Shown here: in pieces, positions 40,971 to 48,655 of the stretch | Layout of the letters: each line of letters starts with the position of its first letter | Position numbering within the stretch: the first letter of the stretch is position 1 | DNA from: CAZMGT01 sp964565895 | GTDB taxonomy: Bacteria; Armatimonadota; Zipacnadia; UBA1398; CAZMGT01 | Direction of reading: 5' to 3' | Assembly: GCA_964565895.1 (NCBI GenBank) | Contig: CAZMGT010000002.1 | Span: 62,001-126,000 of the forward strand | Length of the DNA: 64,000 nt | Made by a program: the position numbers and the translations under genes | The notes under the pieces: generated by a model | The model's input: the letters and a program-made list of their open reading frames with translations, nothing else | Databases searched by the model: none | Told to the model about the DNA's origin: nothing

Positions 40971-42314
40971 CTAAAGCCACCTCATCACGTCGTCGCTGCA
41001 CGTCAGCTCCGCGTGCGCGGAGATGCGGCAGCCCCGAGGAATTTTCAGCCGCGGGTAGACGAGCACATGGTCCTCAAGGTGCACCCCAGCGCGAATGGTC
41101 ACCTCGTCGCCCACCGCGGTATAGCCCTCGATATGCGTCCGCGCCCCCTTGCTCGACTGAATCTCGACCATTACCCCGGTAACGCTATCCTCAACCACCG
41201 CAAACGGGCCGACGATCGACCCCTCGCCGATGGACGAGCGGCGAATCGTGGCGTTGGCGTAGATCTCGCACTCGTCGTCGACGTTGCACTCCTCCAGGGT
41301 CACGCCCGCGGCGATCTGGACGTATTTGCCGATGCGCACGCGCGGGCCGATGTGCACCTCGCCGCTTTTCATGCGCTCGGCAAGCGTTTTGCCCGACCAG
41401 GGGTCTTTCGCGTGCAGCGTTTCCGGCTCCACCCACACTTGCCTCTCGGGAAACGTGGGCGGGCCGAGAGTGGCTTGCGCCGAGCGAAACTCCCCACGCA
41501 GCACGCGCAGCATCGTGTCCAAGTAGGCGGGGATATTGCCCAAGTCGCCCACGCGCTCCACGGGAAAAACATAAACCGGCCTGCCCTGGCGCACGAGCCA
41601 GGGGAGGAGGTCGCGGCCGAAGTCTAAGCTCGTCTCGCGCATTTTGCGGATCTCGCGCTCGTGCCCGAGCTCGCGCAGGGCCTTGGAGTCGACGAGGTAA
41701 AAGCCGGCGTTAATAAGCAACCGGTCCGTGCTCGTCTGCTCCTGCAGCTCCACGGCGCGCGCCGGCCCGGGCTTCTCGACAAACTCCACCACCCGCCGCG
41801 TCTCGTCGGCAACGATCACCCCATAGGTGTCCACCACTTGGCTCGCGGGAACCTCTGTCACGCATACGGTGATTATCGCCCCCGTCCGCTCGTGCTGCTT
41901 AACGCACGCCGCGAGGTCGATGTCGATAATCGAATCCATGGGAAAGACAAACGCCGGCTGCTCAATGCGAAAGTGCTCGAGGTTCATGATCGTCGCGTCG
42001 GCGCTGCCGTGGTCCAGCTTGTCAAACCGCGAGTGCGAATAGCGCACGTTAATCCCCAAGTGCTCCCCGTAGCCGATCAGCCGCTTAACCTGATAGCGGT
42101 TCTCCTTGCCCTTGGTCACCATGAGGTAGGTTGTGACGCCCTGCTGCTTGAGCGCGTCGATAATCCAGTTAATCACGCGCTTGCCGAGCAGGCGCACCGC
42201 GCCCTTGGAGCGCAAATATCCCGCCGCCTTTAGGGTCAGCGGGCGCGACCGCCGGCCCACGCCCCCGGAAAGCCCGACACCGATTATCCCCTGCGCCTGG
42301 CTAATGTCGAACAT
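40971..42314 (-). CDS. Sugar-1-phosphate nucleotidyltransferase-like protein with left-handed beta-helix domain (atypical active-site loop)
   Basis: About 447 aa from ATG 42314; a longer upstream frame is low-complexity Arg/Pro/Gly and is not coding. The N-terminal half is a nucleotidyltransferase fold (VFPMDSIIDIDLAACV, TYGVIVADETRRVVEFVEKPGP, LLINAGFYLVDSKAL). The signature loop, normally G-x-G-T-R-L-x-P-L-T followed by K-P-x-x-P, is degenerate here: GVGLSGGVGRRSRPLTLKAAGYLRSKG. The C-terminal third has hexapeptide repeats (VHIGPRVRIGKYVQIAAGVTL, IYANATIRRSSIGEGSIVGP). It should make or bind NDP-sugars for glycans. It is divergent from the similar gene at 42780. Confidence 0.8.
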   Translation of the reverse strand: MFDISQAQGIIGVGLSGGVGRRSRPLTLKAAGYLRSKGAVRLLGKRVINWIIDALKQQGVTTYLMVTKGKENRYQVKRLIGYGEHLGINVRYSHSRFDKLDHGSADATIMNLEHFRIEQPAFVFPMDSIIDIDLAACVKQHERTGAIITVCVTEVPASQVVDTYGVIVADETRRVVEFVEKPGPARAVELQEQTSTDRLLINAGFYLVDSKALRELGHEREIRKMRETSLDFGRDLLPWLVRQGRPVYVFPVERVGDLGNIPAYLDTMLRVLRGEFRSAQATLGPPTFPERQVWVEPETLHAKDPWSGKTLAERMKSGEVHIGPRVRIGKYVQIAAGVTLEECNVDDECEIYANATIRRSSIGEGSIVGPFAVVEDSVTGVMVEIQSSKGARTHIEGYTAVGDEVTIRAGVHLEDHVLVYPRLKIPRGCRISAHAELTCSDDVMRWL

Positions 42315-42446
42315 GGCTTTCCCTTCAGTCGCGCGCGGTGATGTGGGGGAGCGTATTGTTGATTCTCCGCGCGGCGGCGCCGTCCTGCCGCGCTGGGTTT
42401 CGCCCTGGCCGGCGCGAGAAGGGGACGCTTCCCCCGGGCCTTGGCA

Positions 42447-42468
42447 TTTGCCACGCGCATGTGGCAAA
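42447..42468. promoter_or_regulatory. 8-bp inverted repeat, possible operator or hairpin
   Basis: TTTGCCAC-GCGCAT-GTGGCAAA is a perfect inverted repeat with a 6-base centre, 133 bases upstream of the minus-strand gene start (42314). It could be a protein site or a hairpin in the leader. Confidence 0.4.
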
Positions 42469-42634
42469 GAAACTTCCTTCCGCCCCAAAATTTCTGGAGG
42501 ATGTGGAATATCTACGTCAAAGGACTAACTCCCACCGCAGCGGGGGCGCGTGGCACTTTGGCCTAGGCGAGGTGATGTGTGAAGGCCGTCCCGGTGCAGG
42601 CACTTGTTTGAATTGATAACTGTTTTTTTTCCCT

Positions 42635-42723
42635 GGCGCGATAGCTGAGCGGGAGCCGACGACGGAGCGGCTTTCGCGCTCCGCTAAGATATCACGCGGT
42701 ATCGCGCCGTGTCTTGCGGCTCC
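42635..42723 (+). ncRNA. Candidate structured (pseudoknot-capable) leader RNA
   Basis: Three perfect complementary pairs occur. GGCGCGATA (42635-42643) pairs with TATCGCGCC (42700-42708), 9 bp. GGAGCCG (42652-42658) pairs with CGGCTCC (42717-42723), 7 bp, crossing the first stem. CGGAGCG (42663-42669) pairs with CGCTCCG (42677-42683), a 7-bp hairpin inside both. A competing pairing AGCGGGAGC with GCTCCGCT is also possible. The element ends 57 bases before the GTG of the gene at 42780. It matches no riboswitch or ribozyme consensus that I recognise; the strand is assumed from that gene. Confidence 0.4.
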
Positions 42724-42779
42724 TCTAGGCGGGTTTGACCGTGAGGCCGACGTGCCGCGCGCTGCGGGGGTGGTTAGAT

Positions 42780-43889
42780 GTGAAAGCCGTTATTATGGCT
42801 GGAGGAGCCGGCACGCGCTTGCTTCCCCTTACCGAAAATTGCCCCAAACCCCTGGTCACGGTAATGGGCACCGCGCTTATCGACCACATCGTGCACCTCC
42901 TCCGCGAGCACGGTGTGCGAGAGGTCATTCTCACCCTCGGCGCGCACGCCCCGCTGTTGATTAAACATGTCGAGTCGGCGAACTACGGCATCGCCGTGCG
43001 CTACGTCGTGGAAAACGAGCCCCTGGGCACCGCGGGCGGGGTGAAAAACGCCCGCAAGTGGCTCGACGATACGTTCCTCGTCGTCTCCGGCGATGCCCTT
43101 ACCGACGCCGACCTCAGCGCTGCCCTGCGCTTCCACGCCGCCCACGAGGGCAAGGTAACCATGCTGCTTAAGCAGGTGGAGAACATCTTTCTTTACGGCA
43201 TGGTGGTTACCGACGGCGAGGGCCGCGTGCGCCAGTTTTTAGAAAAGCCCAAAAGCGAGCGAGAGGTCGTCTCGCGCATCGCAAACACGGGCATGTACGT
43301 CATCGACCCCGACGTGCTCGACCTTATCCCCGACGGAGAGTTTTTCGACTTCGCGCGCAACCTGTTCCCGCTCATGCTCGAGCGGGGCCTGCCTCTTTAC
43401 GGCAAGCTCATCGACCAGTACTGGTGCGACGTGGGCTCGCTGGGCGACTACCTCCGCGCGCACGCCGACGCTCTTGAGGGCAAGGTGCGCCTCCCCCTCG
43501 CCTGGCGCATGAGCCCCAAGCGCGTCCATGCCGAGGGCGCGCTTGTTGACCCGCGGGCGTTCATTCGCGCGCCGGTATACATCGGCCGCGGGGCGCGCGT
43601 GGAGCAAAACGTCTCCCTCGGCCCATATGCCGTCGTCGCCCCCGGGGCGGTGCTCCGTCGCGGGTCGTTCGTGTCAGACAGCGTCATTGGCCCGGGAGCG
43701 CACGTGGGCGAGGGGGCAGAGGTGATCCACTCCGTAATCGCCGCGAAAACCCTCGTTCTCCGCCAGTCGCGGGTCGTGGGCGCGGCGGTTAACGGCCTGC
43801 GCGTAAAAGGACTTGTGGGGAACATCACCGAGCCCCTCGCCGTGCCCGAGGCGCGGCGGCGCTGGGCGGGGCGCCCGGGCATCGCCTAA
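42780..43889 (+). CDS. Sugar-1-phosphate nucleotidyltransferase with left-handed beta-helix domain
   Basis: 369 aa from GTG 42780, preceded by GGGGGTGG. The N-terminus VKAVIMAGGAGTRLLPLTENCPKPLVTVMG contains the full G-x-G-T-R and K-P-L signatures. VENEPLGTAGGVKNA, FLVVSGDALTDADL, VRQFLEKPKS and IANTGMYVIDPDVL complete the mannose-1-phosphate guanylyltransferase-like (or glucose-1-phosphate) catalytic domain. Hexapeptide repeats from about 265 on (PRAFIRAPVYIGRGARVEQNVSLGPYAVVAPGAVL) form a beta-helix. It makes an NDP-sugar (GDP-mannose is the most likely guess) for surface glycans. The preceding intergenic region has a candidate structured RNA. Confidence 0.9.
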   Translation: MKAVIMAGGAGTRLLPLTENCPKPLVTVMGTALIDHIVHLLREHGVREVILTLGAHAPLLIKHVESANYGIAVRYVVENEPLGTAGGVKNARKWLDDTFLVVSGDALTDADLSAALRFHAAHEGKVTMLLKQVENIFLYGMVVTDGEGRVRQFLEKPKSEREVVSRIANTGMYVIDPDVLDLIPDGEFFDFARNLFPLMLERGLPLYGKLIDQYWCDVGSLGDYLRAHADALEGKVRLPLAWRMSPKRVHAEGALVDPRAFIRAPVYIGRGARVEQNVSLGPYAVVAPGAVLRRGSFVSDSVIGPGAHVGEGAEVIHSVIAAKTLVLRQSRVVGAAVNGLRVKGLVGNITEPLAVPEARRRWAGRPGIA

Positions 43890-44031
43890 CGCGCCGGGCA
43901 AAACTTTTCCGCGGTGCCCTTTTTCCCCTGGGAAAGGCACAGCACGCTTTGCTCGCACGCCGAGGTGCAGGTTAACGCGCTTGTCTCGCCGAAGCGCTTT
44001 GTGGCACACTGCCCAGCGCTGGTGGTCGAGA

Positions 44032-44529
44032 GTGAGCACAAAGGGCACAGCGGAGAAAGTATTTCGCGAACAGGCGCTTGACGTGTTCCGCCGCTACCTT
44101 GCCGAGCGCGGGCTGAAGTGGACGAAGCAGCGCCAAGCCATCGCCCAAGCGTTCCTCGCCGCGGAACACCACGTCAGCGCCAAAGAGCTGCACCGCACCG
44201 TGCGCAACACCCTCGGCGGATCGATCGGCCTGGCCACCGTCTACCGCACGCTGCACCTGCTCTGCGAATGCAACGTTGCCCGCGAGCGCGACTTCGGCAG
44301 CGGCCGCGTGCTCTTCGAGCACATGCTCGGCCACGCCAGCCACGACCACATGATCTGCACCACGTGCGGCGAGATCGCCGAGTTTGAAGCCCCCGAGCTC
44401 CAGCGGCTGCTCGCCGACGTCGCCGCGCGCGCCTCGTTCGATCTTGCCAGCCACCAGCTCGTTCTCTTCGGCACCTGCCGCCGCTGCGCACAGCGCTTCG
44501 AAAACCACGGGAGGGCGAAACGCAAATGA
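44032..44529 (+). CDS. Fur-family metalloregulator (Fur/PerR/Zur group)
   Basis: 165 aa. GTG 44032 follows GGTGG at a good distance; the longer frame upstream is Arg-rich noise. The winged helix (RGLKWTKQRQAIAQAFLAAEHHVSAKELHRTV, SIGLATVYRTLHLLCE) is typical. The metal-sensor region is EHMLGHASHDHMIC, and the structural Zn site has two C-x-x-C pairs, CTTC and CRRC. Whether it senses Fe, peroxide or Zn cannot be told. A Fur/PerR-like palindrome lies at 62448 before the rubrerythrin operon, a plausible target. It overlaps the next gene by ATGA. Confidence 0.93.
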   Translation: MSTKGTAEKVFREQALDVFRRYLAERGLKWTKQRQAIAQAFLAAEHHVSAKELHRTVRNTLGGSIGLATVYRTLHLLCECNVARERDFGSGRVLFEHMLGHASHDHMICTTCGEIAEFEAPELQRLLADVAARASFDLASHQLVLFGTCRRCAQRFENHGRAKRK

Positions 44530-45179
44530 CCGAGGGCTCGACCAGCGTTGACCCGCGCAAGCTCTGGGACGAAGTGGTGTTTCGTGTAAAACAGGGCGAT
44601 GTGCGCCTTCAGTTGTGGGAGGCAATGGAGCACTGCATCCCCATTGTCGTTGAGGAGAACGTGCTCGTCCTCGGCATCCCCACCCACGAATACCACCGCG
44701 CGGGACAGCTCACCCAGCACGATGTGCGCGAGGAGATCCTCCGCCACTTGCGTGAGATTACCGGGCGCGAGTTGGACTACACCGTGTTCGAGGGCGAAAC
44801 TCAGGAGCAGTGGGAGGCATATAAGGAGCGCCGGCGGATGGCCGAGGAGGCCGCCGCCCTGCAGCGCAAGGTCGCCCTAGAGACCGCGGCCAAGCGCAAA
44901 ACGTGGGACGCCCTGGGCCAGGAGCTGCAGGTAAAGTGGGGCCAGCTTCAGGACCGCTCCCTCCCCTGGGTCCTCGCGCGATACCTGCTTGAGGCCTTCC
45001 CCCTCGTCGCCGAGCTCGAGCGCGAGGCCGTTAATAAACCAGAGGACCAGCACCCCATGGAGCGCCGAAACCTCGCCCGCATCCTCTCCCGCCTGGCTAC
45101 GCACACCAACCTGCCGGTAACCCTCGTCGCGCTGGAATACATGCGCTATAAGGAGCGCGAGGGCCTGCCCTCGCTATAG
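44526..45179 (+). CDS. Protein with a DnaA domain I-like N-terminus, no AAA+ domain
   Basis: 217 aa, ATG inside the fur stop (ATGA). Residues 8-92 (DPRKLWDEVVFRVKQGDVRL, VVEENVLVLGIPTHEYHRAG, LTQHDVREEILRHLREITGRELDYTVFEG) closely follow the DnaA N-terminal domain pattern: LW..V...L, then a strand LVLxxPxxF, then an I...L...TG..L.V.F segment. The rest is helical and charged, with no Walker motifs and no DnaA DNA-binding signature. DnaA domain I mediates self-association and helicase contacts, so a role as an adaptor is possible. The link to a Fur-type regulator is unexplained. Its stop overlaps the convergent gene by six bases. Confidence 0.65.
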   Translation: MTEGSTSVDPRKLWDEVVFRVKQGDVRLQLWEAMEHCIPIVVEENVLVLGIPTHEYHRAGQLTQHDVREEILRHLREITGRELDYTVFEGETQEQWEAYKERRRMAEEAAALQRKVALETAAKRKTWDALGQELQVKWGQLQDRSLPWVLARYLLEAFPLVAELEREAVNKPEDQHPMERRNLARILSRLATHTNLPVTLVALEYMRYKEREGLPSL

Positions 45180-46748
45180 CTCCTCGCCCGCAAGCAGCGC
45201 GTCGATCGCTGGGTTTGGCTCAAGCTCAAACCGCACGAGCGGGTCGCCCTCGAGCAGACCGTCGAGCAGCGCGCGATAGTCGCTCGAGGTATACAGCCAG
45301 CGCTTGTCCACGCGCACGACGCGCCGCGGCTGTGGGCGCTGCAGGCGCCAGCGACGAACCTCCGGGGCAAGCGCGGCAAACCGCTCGCCCCACGGTGTGC
45401 GCCGGCCTTGCGCGTCGAGCAGCCCGCACACCCTGGTTATCGCGTCGCCCTCGGGGACGTCTTGAAACGCCCAAACGAGCCAGCCGCTGACAAACCCTCT
45501 CGTCTCGCGCACAACGCGCTCGCACCAGCGGGCGTTGGCCTCGCGCGGGCGACGGTTAAACTCCTCGAGGACCACGGGCTTGCCCACATCTGCCCAGCGC
45601 GCCCAGATTTGCAAATAGCGAAGCTGCTTTTCCTCGTCGCCCGGCGGGTAGACGGGGTAAAAGTGAATTCCTACGAAATCCAAAGCACGGGCAATTTCGC
45701 GCACGTTATATTCCGGCCCGCGCGCCGGCCCCTCCCACACGGGCTTCCATAGCTGCCGCAAAATGGGGTTCCACTGCACAAAGCCCATCGTGGTCAGCGC
45801 CCCGGGGTCGGCCGCTTTGACCGCGCGGCTTTGGCGAAAGACAAAGCGAAACGCCGCCCACTCGCGAAAAAGCAGATAGTCGTAAAGAAACGCATCGTTT
45901 GTTTTGTTTTCGTTGCCCGGGGTGCCTTCCCGCAGCTCGCGCCAGTTGGCGCTGTTGTTGCCGTCTTCGCCCGGAGGGACAATGTCCTCCACCCGCGCGA
46001 ACTGCGTGCCCCAGGCCGCGTTTGCCCTCTCCAGCGAGCCATAGCGGGCAACGGCCCACCTCCCAAACAGGGCCAGCGCCTGCGGCGCGCGCCACCCGCC
46101 GAGCGCCGTCTCCACGCAAAACGAATAGGCCAAAATGCGCCCGTCGCCCGCAAACCGCCGGGCGAGCTCGCGCCACATCTCCTCGAGGATGGCCAGCGAC
46201 TCCTCGCCAAAAAATCCCCCGCCGCGATAAAACCACTGGGGCAGACTACGCCAGCCCGGGTGCACGCAGACAATAAGCCTTATCCCGCGCTCGCCGGCAA
46301 GCTCCACTGCGCGCGCAAGCCGGCGCACCGTCCGCTCGTCAAGACGCACCGCCCCGGGCTGCTGCGGATCGGGAAGAATGAGGCCCAGCGGAGCGACAAA
46401 CTTTAGCGTGTTTACGCCCAACGCGCGCATAGCGTCGAGGTCCGCGCGCAGGCGCCTCTCGTCCCACGCCTCGCCGAGGTAGTCCGGGGGCCAGCCCGCC
46501 CATGCCGCCGTATAGTTCGTGCCGAACGGGACAAACGGCGCGCCGCTTTTTGCCCCGCGAAACGTCCAGCCGTCAGGGGCGATCTCCACGCGCTCCATCG
46601 TCGGCGCGTTCGCCGCACTAGCCCACCGCACGGCGCACGCCGCCGCGGCGGCCGCGCACAGGGCAATTTCTAACCCACGCAAAGCTCCTCGCCTGCCCAG
46701 TTTGCTAGCCCTCTGTTCTGCCTGAAAACGGCGGCGCCCTTGTCCCAC
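45174..46748 (-). CDS. Secreted glycoside hydrolase, GH5/GH42-like TIM barrel
   Basis: Up to 524 aa; the start is uncertain (GTG 46748 lacks a clear ribosome site, and TTG/CTG codons closer to the signal are possible). A signal-like stretch (ALCAAAAAACAVRWASA) precedes FRGAKSGAPFVPFGTNYTA. The barrel shows LDAMRALGVNTLKFV, GIRLIVCVHPGWRSLPQ, the acid/base-type Glu in AYSFCVETALGG, VGIHFYPVYPPG and the nucleophile-type Glu in KPVVLEEFNRRP, followed by SGWLVWAFQD. This is the clan GH-A layout of beta-mannanases, cellulases and beta-galactosidases. The substrate is unknown. It is convergent with the DnaA-N-like gene. Confidence 0.8.
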   Translation of the reverse strand: MGQGRRRFQAEQRASKLGRRGALRGLEIALCAAAAAACAVRWASAANAPTMERVEIAPDGWTFRGAKSGAPFVPFGTNYTAAWAGWPPDYLGEAWDERRLRADLDAMRALGVNTLKFVAPLGLILPDPQQPGAVRLDERTVRRLARAVELAGERGIRLIVCVHPGWRSLPQWFYRGGGFFGEESLAILEEMWRELARRFAGDGRILAYSFCVETALGGWRAPQALALFGRWAVARYGSLERANAAWGTQFARVEDIVPPGEDGNNSANWRELREGTPGNENKTNDAFLYDYLLFREWAAFRFVFRQSRAVKAADPGALTTMGFVQWNPILRQLWKPVWEGPARGPEYNVREIARALDFVGIHFYPVYPPGDEEKQLRYLQIWARWADVGKPVVLEEFNRRPREANARWCERVVRETRGFVSGWLVWAFQDVPEGDAITRVCGLLDAQGRRTPWGERFAALAPEVRRWRLQRPQPRRVVRVDKRWLYTSSDYRALLDGLLEGDPLVRFELEPNPAIDALLAGEEL

Positions 46749-46852
46749 AAAGGGTTAATGTTTCCCGCGCGCTGACGTTTTGTTGCTCTTTGTCCGCCTC
46801 CGCCGGCCTGCTGCGCTGAACAGAACCGCCCGCGGCAGACATTTTCTCATTA

Positions 46853-48655
46853 GTGAATGCATTGGGGGGATGCGTAGAGAACAACACGACAACAGGCGCG
46901 TGTTACGCCTGGGAAGGTTTGACCACGTTGGCCATCGTCCGCGGGACGATCGTTGACGCCGCCAGCGGAGAACGCGTCGCCGCCCGAGTAATAATTCGCT
47001 GCAGCGACGGGACAAAGCCGGGGACCGAATATGCCCACATCGAGGGCCTGTTTGCCCACGGCGAGTTCTCCGTGGAGGTCCCTCCGGGCCCGACCACTGT
47101 TCTTGTATGCAAGGGCCCCGCGTTTTACCCCGAGCGCTTTAGCTTTACCGCGACAGAGCTTCGGCCCGTCCAGCTAAACGTTGCTTTGGAGCGCTGGATT
47201 CCCTACGACGCCCTGGGCTGGGTCGCCGGCGAGACGCACACGCACATGATCCACGGCGAGCGCGAGACATATATTAGCTTCGCCCGCGCGGCGACGATGG
47301 CTGCCGCCGAGGGCTTGGAGTACATCGTTCTCGGCGGCGAGTGGAACGCCGACGACTGCAGCCCCAAAAGCCTCCTGCGCCTTGCCGCGCAGGCGAGCAC
47401 GCGCGAGATACGGGTGTTTATCGGCAACGAGGCGCCGAAGAATTACTACCGCGGCGATGTCTCCACCTGTCTGGGCCACTGCTGGACCGTAGGCGCCGAC
47501 CTCTCCGCGGGCCAGCCTGACCTCTACGCGGAGATCGCCCAGCTCGAGGCCCACGACTACGAGAGCGAAAAGCCCCCGGTGGCCAACTTTGAGCTCATCG
47601 CCAAGCTGCGCGAAGCAGGCGCCGTCATCTGCTACACGCACCCCCTGCGCTGGTGGACCGGGCCCTGGGGCGGGGTAGGGGAGTTCCCTCGCGACGAGCG
47701 CAAGTTTATCTCAAACTTGGCCGCTGAGCTGCCGTTCGACACCCTCGCCGGCCCCGTCTACGATGGGATAGACATTCTCATGCGCGAGCCGTGGGACGAT
47801 GCCGCTCAGCGCCTGTGGTTTATGCTGTTAAACCGCGGCTATCGCTTGGCGGGGACGACTTCGGGCGATATCTGCTTCGACCGCCGCGGGGCGCTTGGCC
47901 CGGGGATGAAATCGCGCTTGTATACCTACCTCGGCGGCGCCGAGCTTTCCCCGCAAAACCTTGCCGCAGCCATTCGCGCCGGCAAAAACGTCGTCAGCAC
48001 GGGCCCGTTCCTTACCCTGGCTATTGGCCGAGGGCAAATCGGCGATACGATCGACCCTAGCCCGCCCGAGCACGAGGTGGTCATCGACGCTTGGGCCGCG
48101 AGCGCCCAGGACGAAGCGATTACCAAAGTCGAGCTCCTCCGCCGCGGAGAGACGATCGCCGAGTGGCACCCTGGGGAACACGACGCCACCGTGCAGACAA
48201 CTGTCTCCGCCGAGCCCGGCGACTGGTTCGTCGCGCGCTGCTGGGGCCGCGGCGAGGGCCAAGTGGCCATCACCAACCCCATCTACGTCAAATCCTTCGA
48301 CCGCCCGGAGCCCGCGATGGCCCACGTCGAGGTGCGCGTGGTCGATGCGATTACCGGGGAGTCGCTCCGCGCCAGGGTTGAGGAAATCGCCATTGTCGGC
48401 GCGGAGCAGCGCCGCCTGGCCACCCATACCCTGCCCATCGGTTATGCCGAGCTGCTCGTTCCGATCACCCGGCGCCTGCGCGCCTCCGCCCCGGGCTATC
48501 AGCCGCAAACGCTAAGCCTGCTGTTCGACGTCGACCGCGTGCGCGAGTGGACGCTCGGCCTGCGCGCAGAAGACCTTGTCCGCGAAGATGTTCTCGACGA
48601 GCTGTTGCGCCTGCTTGAGCGCTGCCGGCTAACGTTCCGCCTCTCGCGCGCCTAG
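46853..48655 (+). CDS. CehA/McbA-type metallohydrolase (PHP-like) with beta-sandwich flanks
   Basis: Up to 600 aa. GTG 46853 gives a dull N-terminus without a signal; TTG 46928 (GGAAGG ten bases upstream), starting at AIVRGTIVDAASGERVAARV, may be the real start. A carboxypeptidase-regulatory-like module (~28-120) precedes the metal domain: GETHTHMIHGER, LEYIVLGGEWN, VFIGNEAPKN, HCWTVGAD, VICYTHPLRWW and LAGTTSGD. These match CehA/McbA-family hydrolases, which use metals to cleave esters or related bonds. A second beta domain (~490-575, HVEVRVVDAITGESLRARV) follows. The annotated name in relatives comes from carbaryl hydrolases, but here a glycan or other ester is more likely. The end overlaps the convergent gene by 27 bases. 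Confidence 0.8.
   Translation: MNALGGCVENNTTTGACYAWEGLTTLAIVRGTIVDAASGERVAARVIIRCSDGTKPGTEYAHIEGLFAHGEFSVEVPPGPTTVLVCKGPAFYPERFSFTATELRPVQLNVALERWIPYDALGWVAGETHTHMIHGERETYISFARAATMAAAEGLEYIVLGGEWNADDCSPKSLLRLAAQASTREIRVFIGNEAPKNYYRGDVSTCLGHCWTVGADLSAGQPDLYAEIAQLEAHDYESEKPPVANFELIAKLREAGAVICYTHPLRWWTGPWGGVGEFPRDERKFISNLAAELPFDTLAGPVYDGIDILMREPWDDAAQRLWFMLLNRGYRLAGTTSGDICFDRRGALGPGMKSRLYTYLGGAELSPQNLAAAIRAGKNVVSTGPFLTLAIGRGQIGDTIDPSPPEHEVVIDAWAASAQDEAITKVELLRRGETIAEWHPGEHDATVQTTVSAEPGDWFVARCWGRGEGQVAITNPIYVKSFDRPEPAMAHVEVRVVDAITGESLRARVEEIAIVGAEQRRLATHTLPIGYAELLVPITRRLRASAPGYQPQTLSLLFDVDRVREWTLGLRAEDLVREDVLDELLRLLERCRLTFRLSRA

Larger units (their letters stand above)
42315..42779. other. 465-bp intergenic region between divergent nucleotidyltransferase genes
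   Basis: No convincing gene is present. The 92-codon frame at 42338-42616 has no recognisable protein and poor codon pattern. The region contains an 8-bp hairpin (42447-42468), an 8-T run (42623-42630), and a strongly self-complementary segment (42635-42723) close to the plus-strand start. It probably holds both divergent promoters plus RNA-level control. Confidence 0.6.

Noticed and set aside
42338..42616. 92-codon open frame in the nucleotidyltransferase intergenic region
   Set aside because: No recognisable domain, unusual amino-acid mix and it covers the likely promoter region.
42635..42708. 74-base segment starting GGCGCGATAGCTGAGCGGGAG that looks like a tRNA start and closes with a matching acceptor-like arm
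   Set aside because: There is no T-loop GTTCRA sequence, the D-stem does not pair, position 33 is not T and no discriminator/CCA context exists; treated as a structured RNA candidate instead.
42635..42723. HDV-like ribozyme, because of the crossed stem order
   Set aside because: Sixteen bases separate the inner hairpin from the closing strand and there is no P4-like hairpin or catalytic-C context, so the compact nested pseudoknot cannot form.
43914..43940. GTGCC...GGCAC hairpin after the nucleotidyltransferase as a terminator
   Set aside because: The stem has a three-base bulge and no T-run follows, so termination is not supported.
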